A stretch of DNA of 64,000 nt from Glycomyces amatae (GTDB taxonomy: Bacteria > Actinomycetota > Actinomycetes > Mycobacteriales > Micromonosporaceae). The DNA lies in the NCBI RefSeq assembly GCF_020991375.1, contig NZ_JAJLQZ010000023.1, positions 1 to 64,000 of the forward strand, given 5' to 3'. The notes under the pieces were generated by a model that searched no databases, was not told the origin of the DNA, and was given only the letters and a program-made list of their open reading frames with translations. Numbering within the stretch: position 1 is the first letter of the stretch; each line of letters begins with the position of its first letter. Positions 47,104-55,456 of the stretch are shown in pieces. Made by a program: the position numbers and the translations under genes.

Positions 47104-47138
47104 GGCCCGGGCCGCATCGCGGCCGGGGCCTTTTGTCG
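47104..47138 (+). terminator. Second terminator hairpin
   Basis: GGCCCGGGCCGC-ATC-GCGGCCGGGGCC followed by TTTT, only about 15 nt after the first terminator. Confidence 0.75.
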
Positions 47139-47289
47139 TACTCCGCGAATACCCTTGAACCAAGGGGTCCCCCAGGGACTACCCGCCTTCGCGTGCCCCG
47201 GGCCCGCGGCCTCCGGGCCCGAGCCGCGGATCGAACCGCCTCCCGCTAATTCGATTGCGCCTCGTCCCGATCCGCGAGAGGGTCCCTAC

Positions 47290-48324
47290 GTGAGCAACTC
47301 TGACATCGACATCGTTCCGATCGACCCGCTCGACCGCGAGCTGGTCGACGGCTGGATCCGCACCCAGCGCGCCGTCGTCGAGCACGACCTGCCCGGCGAG
47401 CCGCTGCCCAGCCCCGCGTTCCAGCGGCTCCGGCTCCTCCTGTGGCCCGACGCCCTCGACGTCGAGCGGTACGTCGCGCGCCGCGACGGCACCGTCGTCG
47501 GTGCGCTCCAGTACTCCATGCCGAACCAGGACAACCAGCACCTCCTCGAACTCGAACTCGAGGTCCACCCCGAGCACCGCCGCCAGGGCGTCGGCACCGC
47601 GCTGCTCGAGTTCACCGAGCGCCGCGCCGCCGAACTCGGCCGCGACACGATCCTCGCCTTCGCCGTCGACTCCCTGGAGGACGGCCCGCGCTTCGACCAC
47701 TCCGGGCAGGAGTTCGCGAAGGCCCGCGGCTACAAGACCGTCGACCAGGAGATCCACCGCCGCAACGACATCACGCTCGTCGGCGACGACGAACTCGCCC
47801 GGCTCTACGCCGACGCCTGGGCCAAGGCCGCCGGCTACGAGCTCGTGCAGTGGATCGACGACTGCCCCGAGGAGATCGTCGACGGGTACGCCGCCCTGTG
47901 CGAGCGCATGTACACCGACCCGCCCCAGGGCGAGGAGCTCGACATCCGCCCCGCCGAGTACGACGCCGCCCGCATCCGCAACACCGAGTGGACGCGCAAG
48001 GAGCGGGCCGAGACCCGCTTCTGCAGTGCCGTCGTCCACGTGGAGTCCGGCGAGGTCGCCGGCATGACCGACCTCGGCCTCATCCCCGGCGAGGAGCTCC
48101 ACGCCTACCAGGGCGACACCATCGTCGAGGAGAAGCACCGAGGACACCGCCTCGGCATCATCCTCAAGATCGCCAACCAGCGGCTCATGCGCCGCTACCG
48201 CCCCGAGATCCGCTACGTCCACACCTGGAACGCCGAGGTCAACGACCACATGATCCTCATCAACGAGGCCATGGGCTACCGGCCCCTGTGCCGCGACCTC
48301 GACGTGCAGAAGAAGCTCGCCTGA
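47290..48324 (+). CDS. GNAT family acetyltransferase, paralogue 1
   Basis: A 344-aa cytosolic protein. The N-terminal GNAT domain includes LEVHPEHRRQGVGTALLEFTERRA (acetyl-CoA loop R-x-x-G-V-G); a second, divergent GNAT-like half contains HRGHRLGIILKIANQRLM and HTWNAEVNDHMILINEAMGY. This two-domain type is common in Actinobacteria; the substrate is unknown, antibiotics or peptides being options. The GTG start follows GAGAGGG by 7 nt. It lies behind a long leader with two terminators, so expression may be conditional. It is a tandem paralogue of the next gene, sharing DIDI-PIDPLDR at the start and the LCRDL-VQKKLA end. Confidence 0.85.
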   Translation: MSNSDIDIVPIDPLDRELVDGWIRTQRAVVEHDLPGEPLPSPAFQRLRLLLWPDALDVERYVARRDGTVVGALQYSMPNQDNQHLLELELEVHPEHRRQGVGTALLEFTERRAAELGRDTILAFAVDSLEDGPRFDHSGQEFAKARGYKTVDQEIHRRNDITLVGDDELARLYADAWAKAAGYELVQWIDDCPEEIVDGYAALCERMYTDPPQGEELDIRPAEYDAARIRNTEWTRKERAETRFCSAVVHVESGEVAGMTDLGLIPGEELHAYQGDTIVEEKHRGHRLGIILKIANQRLMRRYRPEIRYVHTWNAEVNDHMILINEAMGYRPLCRDLDVQKKLA

Positions 48325-48351
48325 CACCGAGTTCCCGCGTTGCAATGGGAG

Positions 48352-48385
48352 ACGGCCCGACCGCGCAGCGGTCGGGCCGTTCGTT
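48352..48385 (+). terminator. Terminator after GNAT paralogue 1
   Basis: ACGGCCCGACCGC-GCA-GCGGTCGGGCCGT, a 13-bp perfect stem, then TCGTTTTC. Confidence 0.85.
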
Positions 48386-48436
48386 TTCCGCAAATGACGT
48401 TGCGCCCCGAGAGGCCCGTGCCTGATCGTCGATGAC

Positions 48437-49474
48437 ATGCATACCAACGACATCGACATCACCCCGATCGACCCGCTCGACCGCGGCCTGGTCGACGCCT
48501 GGATCGACATGCGGCACGCCGTCGCGACCCACGACAGGCCCGGCGAAGCGCACGTCAACCCCGCGCTGCAACGCCTGAACCTGCTGCTGTGGTCCGAGGC
48601 GGTCGACGTCGAGCGCCACGTCGCCCGCGTCGGCGCCGAGGTCGTCGGCGCCCTCGAGCTCTCGATGCCCGTCAAGGACAACCGGCACCTGGTGGAGCTC
48701 GCGCTCGAGGTCCACCCCGACCACCGCAGGCGCGGCGTCGGGACCGCGCTGCTCGGCTTCGCCGAGCGCCGCGCCGCCGGACTGGGCCGCGACACGCTCC
48801 TGGGCTACGCCGTCGAGCGCCTCGACGGCGGACCGGCCTTCGACGAGGCCGGGCGCCGCTTCGCCGCCGCCCGCGGCTACCGGGTCGTCGACCGGGACGT
48901 CCACCGCCGCAACGACCTCGCGCTCACCGACGAGGAGGCGCTCGCGCGCCGCTACGACGAGGCCTGGGAGCACGCCGACGGGTACGAACTCGTGCAGTCG
49001 GTCGCCCGCGCGGTCCCCGACGACCTCGTCGAGGGCATCGCCCACCTGTGCGAGCGCATGTACACCGACCCGCCGATGGGGGAGGAGCTGGACATCAGGC
49101 CGGCCGTGTTCGACGCCGCGCGCCTGCGCGACTACGAGCGCACCCGCGAGCGGCGCGCCCAGATGCAGGTCATCACGGCCGTCCGCCACATCGAGACGGG
49201 CGTGGTCGCCGGGTACACCTTCATCCTCGTCAACCCCGGCGACGACGAGCACGCCTGGCAGGACGACACCATCGTCCTGCCCGAGCACCGCGGCCGCCGC
49301 CTGGGCACGATCCTCAAGATCGCCAACCAGCGCCAGCTGCTGCGCCACCGGCCGGCGATGCGCCATGTGCACACCTGGAACGCCGAGGCCAACGACCGCA
49401 TGATCGAGATCAACGAGATGATGGGCTACCGGCCCCTGTGCCGCGACCTCAACGTGCAGAAGAAGCTCGCCTGA
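48437..49474 (+). CDS. GNAT family acetyltransferase, paralogue 2
   Basis: A 345-aa protein closely matching the preceding gene over its full length (NDIDITPIDPLDRGLVDAWI; LEVHPDHRRRGVGTALLGFAE; HRGRRLGTILKIANQRQLL; closing RPLCRDLNVQKKLA). Acetyl-CoA-binding residues are present in the first domain. The substrate is unknown. The duplicated unit includes the terminator, whose stem is nearly the same as that after paralogue 1, so the copy arose as a gene-plus-terminator cassette. The ATG at 48437 has no clear ribosome site. Confidence 0.85.
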   Translation: MHTNDIDITPIDPLDRGLVDAWIDMRHAVATHDRPGEAHVNPALQRLNLLLWSEAVDVERHVARVGAEVVGALELSMPVKDNRHLVELALEVHPDHRRRGVGTALLGFAERRAAGLGRDTLLGYAVERLDGGPAFDEAGRRFAAARGYRVVDRDVHRRNDLALTDEEALARRYDEAWEHADGYELVQSVARAVPDDLVEGIAHLCERMYTDPPMGEELDIRPAVFDAARLRDYERTRERRAQMQVITAVRHIETGVVAGYTFILVNPGDDEHAWQDDTIVLPEHRGRRLGTILKIANQRQLLRHRPAMRHVHTWNAEANDRMIEINEMMGYRPLCRDLNVQKKLA

Positions 49475-49496
49475 GACCGGCCCTGCGACGGGAGAC

Positions 49497-49521
49497 GGCC
49501 CGACCGCGATGCGGTCGGGCC
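49497..49521. terminator. Bidirectional terminator after GNAT paralogue 2
   Basis: GGCCCGACCGC-GAT-GCGGTCGGGCC, between convergent GNAT paralogue 2 and manA; nearly identical to the stem at 48352. Confidence 0.8.
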
Positions 49522-49536
49522 GGTCTTCGCGGGCGC

Positions 49537-50685
49537 TCAGGCGCTCGCGATGAACAGCTCGCCGATCCCCGAGGCCGTGACCGGCCCGGCGGTGCCCGCC
49601 GAGAACGCGGCGCGGCCCGGCGACAGGGCGACCTCGCCCTCGCCGTCGGCCACGGTGACGGCGCCGCCGGTGGACAGGCAGATCCGCGGGCCGTCGAGCT
49701 CGACGGTCACCGCCTCGCCCGTCAGCGTGACGCGCCGCAGCGCGAAGTCGTCGATGGGGACCGGCCAGGAGCGCACCGGGCCGTCGTCCTCGGCCCCCGT
49801 GCGCGGGTCGGTCATCGCCTGGAAGTCCAGGACGCGCAGCAGCTCGGGCACGTCCACGCGCTTGTTGGTGAGGCCGCCGCGCAGCACGTTGTCGCTGGCG
49901 GCCATGACCTCGACGCCGAAGCCGTGCAGGTAGGCGTGCAGGTTCCCCGCGGGCATGTACACGGCCTCGCCGGGCTGGAGCGTGATGTGGTTGAGCAGCA
50001 GGCTCACCAGTACGCCCGGGTCGTCGGGGTAGGAGCGGGCCAGGGACACCAGGTCGGCGCCGTCCTCGGTCGCGAGCTCGGAGGCGGCCTTCGCCGCGGC
50101 GTCGATGATCGAGCGGCACTCCTCGCGGGCGAGCCCGAGGAGGTCCGGGACGGCCTTGCGGAGCCCGGCCTTCCGGTCGCGCAGCGTGGCGGTGAGCCCT
50201 TCGAGCTCGGGGACGCCGAGCGCCTCGATGTCCGCGGCCGCCGCGAGCGGGTCGCGGAAGCCGCACATGGCGCGGAACTCGGTGAGCGCCACCAGCATCT
50301 CGGGCTTGTGGTTGTCGTCCACGTAGTTGCGGTAGGCCGTGTCGATGCCGATGCGCATCTCCCGCTGGTGGCCCGAGTGGGCCTGGCGGGCGTTCGGGTG
50401 CGCCTGGAGCGACAGCGGCTTGGCGGCCGCGAGGAGCTTGAGCAGGAACGGGAGCCTCGGGCCGAACCGCTCGGCGGCGCGCTCGCCGAGCATCGCGGCG
50501 GGGTTCGAGGCGATCGCGTCGTCCAGCGGCCCCCCGTCGTGGAGGGTCGAGGGGGCGCTGTGGTGGGCGCCGAACCACTCCTCGGCCTCTGGCAGGTCCG
50601 CGGGGACCTCCCGGCCCTGGAGCCGGGCGAGGTCGACCTGCGACCCCCAGGCGTAGTTGCGGATGACGCCGTACAGCCCCTGCAC
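49537..50685 (-). CDS. manA: Mannose-6-phosphate isomerase, type I
   Basis: Zinc enzyme interconverting fructose-6-P and mannose-6-P, the entry to GDP-mannose. The 382-aa cupin-type protein has PLSLQAHPNARQA and NHKPEMLVAL (zinc-ligand regions), PGEAVYMPAGNLHAYLHG and EVMAASDNVLRGGLTNK. The GTG start follows AGAGGAG. A terminator at 50799 separates it from the upstream SIS/manB operon; TACAGT (minus strand, 50732-50737) may be its own -10 box. Mannose supply is needed for phosphatidylinositol mannosides and glycoproteins in Actinobacteria. Confidence 0.94.
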   Translation of the reverse strand: MQGLYGVIRNYAWGSQVDLARLQGREVPADLPEAEEWFGAHHSAPSTLHDGGPLDDAIASNPAAMLGERAAERFGPRLPFLLKLLAAAKPLSLQAHPNARQAHSGHQREMRIGIDTAYRNYVDDNHKPEMLVALTEFRAMCGFRDPLAAAADIEALGVPELEGLTATLRDRKAGLRKAVPDLLGLAREECRSIIDAAAKAASELATEDGADLVSLARSYPDDPGVLVSLLLNHITLQPGEAVYMPAGNLHAYLHGFGVEVMAASDNVLRGGLTNKRVDVPELLRVLDFQAMTDPRTGAEDDGPVRSWPVPIDDFALRRVTLTGEAVTVELDGPRICLSTGGAVTVADGEGEVALSPGRAAFSAGTAGPVTASGIGELFIASA

Positions 50686-50798
50686 CGCCGCTCCTCTTGT
50701 TGTTCGGGTGTTGTTCAGGTCGGAGGACTCAACTGTATCGGTACGGCCCGCGCGCCCCGATACCCCGGCCCGTCTCCTGCGGCGCCGCCCGGTGGAAC

Positions 50799-50839
50799 GC
50801 GGGAGGCCGCGGCGGGCACCGCCCGCCGCGGCCTCCCGC
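50799..50839 (-). terminator. Terminator of manB-SIS operon
   Basis: A 19-bp perfect stem (GCGGGAGGCCGCGGCGGGC, loop ACC, complementary arm), just after the SIS-gene stop on the minus strand. It lacks a T tract. Confidence 0.75.
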
Positions 50840-50863
50840 AATGCCCGTGAGCTGCGAGGACGG

Positions 50864-52057
50864 CTACTCGCCGCCGAGCGTCAGGTCCTTCATCTCCGAG
50901 ACCGCCGGGACGCGCATCGGGTCGAGCCCGTGGGCGAGCGCGAGGTACACGGACGCGAAGTCGGGCACCGAGATGAGCGAGGCGAGCCGCTCGAGCGCGC
51001 AGCCGCCCTCGGCCGGGAGCACGTCGCAGCGGACGCCGCGCCGGGCGGCCAGGTCGGCCACGGCGTCGGCGCGGCGGGTGTCGGGCTTGGGGGTGGAGTC
51101 GTCGCCGTCGAGCCCGTCGTCGCGCATGAGCACGATCCGCAGGCGCGTCAGCTCGTCCTCCCCGGGGTCGGCGAAGATGTCCTTCCGGCCTTCGGCGAGC
51201 GAGCCGAACACGCCGTCGAGGAGGCCGACGCGGCCGCGCCCGACCTCGCCGAGCTCCCCGGAGACGACCGGGTAGCGGGAGTTCGCGGCGAGCATGTCGC
51301 CGAAGCGCCGGGCGGCGACGCCCGCGAGCGGGCTGGAGCCCCACACGACCGGGATCGACCCGGCCAGGTTCATCGCGAGCTCCTTGGCGGGGTTCACGTA
51401 GGCGTCGGCGTCGGGGCGGCAGCGCTCGGCGTCCTCGTCGAGGCGGCGCGCGGTCTCGGCGATGTCGGCCTCGACCAGGCTCACGAGCCCGAGCTCCCTG
51501 GCGGCCATGAGGACCGGGACGGTGAGGGCCCACAGGCTGAGCCGGGCCGGGGCCCGGCGCGGGACGGCCACGAACGAGGCGCGGGCCCGCTCGGCCACGG
51601 CCTGGAGCTCGGAGTCGGGGGCGCCGATGGCGACCAGGCGCGCGCCGCGGCGGGCGGCGGCCTCGGCGGCGGCGAGCGCCTCGGGGCTGCGTCCGGACGC
51701 GGACACGGCGATGACCACGTCGGCGGCGCCGACCCAGCCGGGGACGCCGGCGGAGCGGTGCCCGAGGATCGGCACGGGGCAGCGGGGCCCGGCGACGGTG
51801 GCGAGGATGTCGCCGGTCCGGGCGGCGGTGCCGACGCCCGCGACGACGACCGCCCGCGGGCGGCCCTCCTCGGCGAGCGCGCCGAGCCCGGCGTCGGCGG
51901 CGAGCGCGGCGGACTCCCGCAGCTGCGGCCCGGCCGAGGCGAGCGCCCACAGGGCGCCGCCGGGGCGGATCGCGTCGCTCAGGTCGCCTTCGATGCGGCG
52001 CTCGTCGGGGAGCCGGTCGCCGGTGATCCCGGCGAGCCCGTCGTCCTCAGGACCCAT
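50864..52057 (-). CDS. SIS domain protein (phosphosugar isomerase-like)
   Basis: A 397-aa protein of the Rv3256c type, related to bifunctional phosphoglucose/phosphomannose isomerases. It has a SIS-fold sugar-phosphate-binding segment (VVIAVSASGRSPEALAAAEAA) and a C-terminal half with YVNPAKELAMNLAGSIPVVWG and a terminal SVPDFASVYLALAHGLDPMRVP, where related isomerases carry catalytic residues. Enzymatic activity is not proven for this group. An excellent ribosome site (AAGGAGG) precedes the ATG. It lies between manA and the Trm112-like gene in the conserved mannose cluster. Confidence 0.88.
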   Translation of the reverse strand: MGPEDDGLAGITGDRLPDERRIEGDLSDAIRPGGALWALASAGPQLRESAALAADAGLGALAEEGRPRAVVVAGVGTAARTGDILATVAGPRCPVPILGHRSAGVPGWVGAADVVIAVSASGRSPEALAAAEAAARRGARLVAIGAPDSELQAVAERARASFVAVPRRAPARLSLWALTVPVLMAARELGLVSLVEADIAETARRLDEDAERCRPDADAYVNPAKELAMNLAGSIPVVWGSSPLAGVAARRFGDMLAANSRYPVVSGELGEVGRGRVGLLDGVFGSLAEGRKDIFADPGEDELTRLRIVLMRDDGLDGDDSTPKPDTRRADAVADLAARRGVRCDVLPAEGGCALERLASLISVPDFASVYLALAHGLDPMRVPAVSEMKDLTLGGE

Positions 52058-52160
52058 GCTGTGTTCCTCCTTGGCCTCTGGCCTGCGGGGCCGCGCCCCT
52101 GGGCGGTTCGCTTCGGTTGCGGGGGAGCCGGCCGCCGTGGGGCGGCCGCTGGTCGGGGGC

Positions 52161-52376
52161 CTACTCGCCGTGGTGCGCGGCGCCGTTGCCGGAAGCGCCG
52201 CCGCCGGAGGCGCTGTCGAGGAGCATCACGGGGATGCCGTCCTCGACCCGGAAGACCTTCGCGCACTCGGAGCAGGTGAGCGCGTTCTCCTCGCGGTCGT
52301 AGGCGAGCGGCGCGTGGTGGGGCTCGGGGCAGCGCAGCAGTTCCAGGAGCACGGGTTTGGGCGCGGTGGCGGGCAT
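52161..52376 (-). CDS. Trm112 family small zinc-ribbon-like protein
   Basis: A 71-aa protein. LLELLRCPEPHHAPLAYDRE, then LTCSECAKVFRVEDGIPVML matches the Trm112/YcaR family; three cysteines remain of the usual four, so zinc binding may be incomplete. Such proteins stabilise methyltransferases or act as small adaptors. It begins 3 bp after the manB stop, so it is co-transcribed, as in most Actinobacteria. Confidence 0.88.
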   Translation of the reverse strand: MPATAPKPVLLELLRCPEPHHAPLAYDREENALTCSECAKVFRVEDGIPVMLLDSASGGGASGNGAAHHGE

Positions 52377-52379
52377 GGG

Positions 52380-53759
52380 CTAGTTCCTTACGATGCGGAG
52401 GATGTCGTCGCGCAGCCGTTCCATCGAGGCCTGGTCGGGGCCTTCGACGTTGAGCCGCAGCAGCGGTTCGGTGTTCGAGGGGCGCAGGTTGGCCCACGAG
52501 CCGTCCCGGAGGGAGACGGTGAGGCCGTCGAGCCGGTCGGTCTCGACCCCGTCCCGGCCCGCGAAGTGGTCGGCGACCTCTTCGATCTTGGCGTGCGGGT
52601 CGGCGACCTCGGAGTTGATCTCGCCGGAGGGCGTGTAGCGGACGAACCGGTCCGCCAGTTCCGACAGGGGCCGGTCGGTCTCGCCGACCGCCGCCAGGAC
52701 GTGCATGGCCGCGAGCATGCCGGTGTCGGCGAACCAGAAGTCCCGGAAGTAGTAGTGCCCGGAGTGCTCGCCGCCGAAGACCGCGTCCTCCTCGGCCATG
52801 ACGGCCTTGATGTAGGAGTGGCCGACGCGGGTGCGCAGGGGGCGGCCGCCGTGCTCGGCGATGATCTCGGGGACGGCCTTGGAGCAGATCAGGTTGTGGC
52901 ACACGGCGCTGCCGGGGTGCTTGGCGAGTTCGCGGGTGGCGATGAGCGCGGTGATGGCCGACGGCGTGACGGGCTCGCCGTCGGCGTCGACCACGAAGCA
53001 GCGGTCGGCGTCGCCGTCGAAGGCCAGGCCGAGGTCGGCGCCGACCTCCTTGACGCGGGCCTGGAGGTCGACGAGGTTCGCCGGCTCCAGCGGGTTCGCC
53101 TCGTGGTTGGGAAAGGTGCCGTCGAGCTCGAAGTAGAGCGGGTCGATCTCCAGCGGGAGCCCGTCCAGGAGCTGGTCGCCGAGGACGGCCGGGACGGTGT
53201 GGCCGCCCATGCCGTTGCCCGCGTCGACCACGATCTTGAGCGGGCGGATCTTCGCGAGGTCGACGAGGTCGCGCATGTACGCGGCGTACGCGGCGAGGAA
53301 GTCCTCCTTCACGACGCTGCCCGGCTCGGCGGCGGCGGGGGCGGGCTCGCCGTCGAGGATCGCCTGGGCCCTGTCGCGGATGTCGGCCAGGCCGGTGTCG
53401 AGGCCGATCGGCCGCGCGGCGGGCAGGCACATCTTCAGGCCGTTGTACTCGGCGGGGTTGTGGCTGGCGGTGAACATCGCGCCGGCGACGTCGCGGCTGC
53501 CGGCGATGAAGTAGAGCATGTCGGTCGAGCACAGGCCGGTCTCGATGACGTCGGCCCCCGCCCTGGTGGCGCCGCGCGCGAACGCGGCGGCGAAACCGGG
53601 CCCCGAGTCGCGCATGTCGTGGCCGACGGCCCAGGTCCGCTCGCCGGTGACGGCGACGGCGGCCGCGCCGATGGCCTCCATGACCTCGGGCGTGAGTTGC
53701 GAGCCGACGAGTCCGCGGACGTCGTAGGCCTTCACGAATTCGCTGAGCTGGGAAGCCAC
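52380..53759 (-). CDS. manB: Phosphomannomutase/phosphoglucomutase
   Basis: Converts mannose-6-P to mannose-1-P (and probably glucose phosphates). At 459 aa it shows all four mutase signatures: N-terminal YDVRGLVGSQL, the phosphoserine loop TASHNPAEYNG, the magnesium loop DGDADRCFV, and the sugar-binding GEHSGHYYF, with the C-terminal phosphate site RPSNTEPLLRLNVEG. The GTG start follows a purine-rich GGAAAGGCGG. It is the first gene of manB-Trm112-SIS, between manA and whiB as in M. tuberculosis (Rv3257c). Confidence 0.94.
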   Translation of the reverse strand: MASQLSEFVKAYDVRGLVGSQLTPEVMEAIGAAAVAVTGERTWAVGHDMRDSGPGFAAAFARGATRAGADVIETGLCSTDMLYFIAGSRDVAGAMFTASHNPAEYNGLKMCLPAARPIGLDTGLADIRDRAQAILDGEPAPAAAEPGSVVKEDFLAAYAAYMRDLVDLAKIRPLKIVVDAGNGMGGHTVPAVLGDQLLDGLPLEIDPLYFELDGTFPNHEANPLEPANLVDLQARVKEVGADLGLAFDGDADRCFVVDADGEPVTPSAITALIATRELAKHPGSAVCHNLICSKAVPEIIAEHGGRPLRTRVGHSYIKAVMAEEDAVFGGEHSGHYYFRDFWFADTGMLAAMHVLAAVGETDRPLSELADRFVRYTPSGEINSEVADPHAKIEEVADHFAGRDGVETDRLDGLTVSLRDGSWANLRPSNTEPLLRLNVEGPDQASMERLRDDILRIVRN

Positions 53760-53847
53760 GGGTCAGATGCCGCCTTTCCGGGTTACGGGGCCGGTGGGAG
53801 GCGCCGGGACCGCAGCTGCGGCGTGCGGGGCCGCCTCCGTGACGAGA

Positions 53848-54288
53848 CTAGCGCTGTGGGTCCTCGTCGCCGGACACCACCCGGAGGTGACGCCGGGCAC
53901 CGAACTGGGGGCCCGCGGGGCGGTGCCCCGGCCGCTGCGCCGTTTCGGTCTCGGCCAGGCGGCGGCTCGCGAGCGTGGCCGCGTCGGCCGGTTCGGTCTC
54001 GGGTTCGTGCCGCTCGCCGACGGCCGCCTCGCGGACGGCGTTGGCCAGGGCGACCAGGTCGTCGTCGGTGGGCATGGGCACGGCGTAGTCGCCCTGGTGG
54101 CGGACCAGTTCCCAGCCGTGGGGGACGGTGAGGCGCCGGGCGTGGGCGTCGCACAGGTCGTAGCTGTGGGGCTCCCGCGCCGTCGAGAGCGGGCCGACCA
54201 CAGCGGTCGAATCCGAGTATATGTATGTCAAAGTGGCCACCGCAGGCTGGCGGCAGCCGTTCCGGGAGCAACGCCGATCCGACCTCAC
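53848..54288 (-). CDS. DUF3499 family protein
   Basis: A 146-aa protein. The N-terminal half (CSRNGCRQPAVATLTYIYSD, STAVVGPLS, YDLCDAHARRLTVPHGWELV) is the DUF3499 signature with four cysteines likely binding zinc; the C-terminal half is low-complexity. Function is unknown. The GTG start is 6 nt after TAGTTT, a leaderless arrangement. It is divergent from the metallopeptidase-like gene, the same pairing as Rv3258c/Rv3259. Confidence 0.9.
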   Translation of the reverse strand: MRSDRRCSRNGCRQPAVATLTYIYSDSTAVVGPLSTAREPHSYDLCDAHARRLTVPHGWELVRHQGDYAVPMPTDDDLVALANAVREAAVGERHEPETEPADAATLASRRLAETETAQRPGHRPAGPQFGARRHLRVVSGDEDPQR

Positions 54289-54300
54289 CCCACGAAACTA
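54286..54300 (-). promoter_or_regulatory. Leaderless -10 box of DUF3499 gene
   Basis: On the minus strand TAGTTT (54295-54300), 6 nt, then GTG (54286-54288). Confidence 0.6.
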
Positions 54301-54397
54301 CCACTCGCTGTGGCGAAGTCAGCGGCGCTGAGCAGTGGCCTCTCACGGATTCGTGTCGCCGCGGATCGCGGGGGCCGTTTCGGTCGGACCCGGACGC

Positions 54398-54412
54398 TAA
54401 GGTGGCCCCATG
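54398..54412 (+). promoter_or_regulatory. Leaderless -10 box of metallopeptidase-like gene
   Basis: TAAGGT (54398-54403), 6 nt, then ATG at 54410. Divergent from the DUF3499 promoter about 100 bp away. Confidence 0.6.
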
Positions 54413-54841
54413 CGCAGAGATCGACACGGACGGGGGATGCGGGGGCCGCTCGCGCCCCGCGCCCTGCCGCTGCGGCGCACGGCCGTGGAGGAGTTCGACG
54501 CGCTGGTGATGGACGCGGTGGCGGTGCTCGAGCAGCGCCTCGCGGAGAACCTCGGTTCGAACTTCACCGATCTGCGGCACGTCGAGTTCGCCGTCGACGA
54601 GGTCCCGCCGGACTCGCAGGACTACGACGCCGACGTGGTCGAGGACCGCGGGGTGCCGCTGTCGAAGCTGTACCCGGCGCAGCCGGGCACGGTCGCGGCC
54701 GCGCCCCGGATCGTGCTGTACCGCAGGCCGATCGAGATCCGGTACGACTCGAAGGCCGACGCCGAGTCGCTGGTGCGCTCGATCCTGGCCGAGCAGCTCG
54801 CGTCCCTGCTCAACCTGCCGCCCGAGGACCTGGAGTCCTAG
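54410..54841 (+). CDS. Metallopeptidase-family protein with degenerate zinc site
   Basis: A 143-aa protein of the zincin-like metallopeptidase family (Rv3259 type). The fold markers are present: FDALVMDAVAVLEQRL, HVEFAVDEVPPD and RIVLYRRPIEIRY. Where active relatives have HExxH(H), this one has AEQLASLL, so the zinc site is lost and it is probably not a protease. The loss seems shared by this actinobacterial branch. Leaderless start. It is convergent with whiB, with a shared hairpin. Confidence 0.85.
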   Translation: MRRDRHGRGMRGPLAPRALPLRRTAVEEFDALVMDAVAVLEQRLAENLGSNFTDLRHVEFAVDEVPPDSQDYDADVVEDRGVPLSKLYPAQPGTVAAAPRIVLYRRPIEIRYDSKADAESLVRSILAEQLASLLNLPPEDLES

Positions 54842-54880
54842 GCCCCGTTGCCGCCCCCTTGGACCGCGTCCGGCCCCGGG

Positions 54881-54924
54881 CACGGCGGAAGGGCGGGACT
54901 TCGCTGGCCCGCCCTCTCGCCGTG
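54881..54924. terminator. Bidirectional terminator hairpin
   Basis: CACGGCG + AGGGCGGG and CCCGCCCT + CGCCGTG arms with small internal loops, between the metallopeptidase-like gene and whiB. Confidence 0.7.
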
Positions 54925-54946
54925 TCGTGCGATCGTAGATGTCCTC

Positions 54947-55456
54947 TTATGCGGCGACCGGGATCCGGTCGCGCGCCGCCTCCTCGACGAGCTCCTCCGC
55001 CGGTGCGCCCATGCGGGCGCCGACGAGCTCGTCCATCAGGGCGCCGCCCTGTCCGCCGGTGGCGACGCTGAGTCGCTCGTACGGCTCGGCGTGGCGCATT
55101 TCCTGCGCGAACGCCGCCTCCGCGGCCACCGCGGGGTTGATCATCGGGGTCGGCAGGCACACCACCACCGGGATGCGCTCGCTGCGCCGGCGTGCCGCTT
55201 CGCGCGCCTGGCGCTTGATCTTGCGGCGCTCGCGCTCGGAGAGCCCGCCCCAGATCCCGAACCGCTCGTCGTGGTCGAGCGCGTACTGCAGACAGTTCTC
55301 TTTGACCTCGCACCGCGCGCAGATGCGTTTCGCATCCCGCGTGGAGCCCCCTTTTTCGGGGAAGAACGCCTCCGGATCGGTCTGCGCGCACAATGCGCGA
55401 GCCTGCCACTCCGGAACGTTACCCAACAGGTCGGCCAAGTAGTCACGGCCGTCCAT
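54947..55456 (-). CDS. WhiB family iron-sulfur transcription factor, long form
   Basis: A 169-aa Wbl protein. Cysteines C23, C46, C49 and C55 (C-x22-C-x2-C-x5-C) bind a [4Fe-4S] cluster; the GIWGGLSERERR turn (about 67-78) and following basic stretch KIKRQAREAARRR form the DNA-contacting part. By position (between DUF3499 and the mannose guanylyltransferase) it matches WhiB2/WhiB, which controls septation and sporulation. It has an unusual C-terminal extension of about 80 residues, mostly helical and Glu/Ala-rich, where WhiB2 proteins usually end. GAGGAGG precedes the ATG at 55456. Confidence 0.92.
   Translation of the reverse strand: MDGRDYLADLLGNVPEWQARALCAQTDPEAFFPEKGGSTRDAKRICARCEVKENCLQYALDHDERFGIWGGLSERERRKIKRQAREAARRRSERIPVVVCLPTPMINPAVAAEAAFAQEMRHAEPYERLSVATGGQGGALMDELVGARMGAPAEELVEEAARDRIPVAA

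Larger units (their letters stand above)
46782..47289. other. 508-bp intergenic region with promoter, hairpins and two terminators
   Basis: No convincing gene. It holds a consensus promoter, a putative small transcript and two successive terminators before the GNAT gene, as described in separate entries. Confidence 0.6.
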
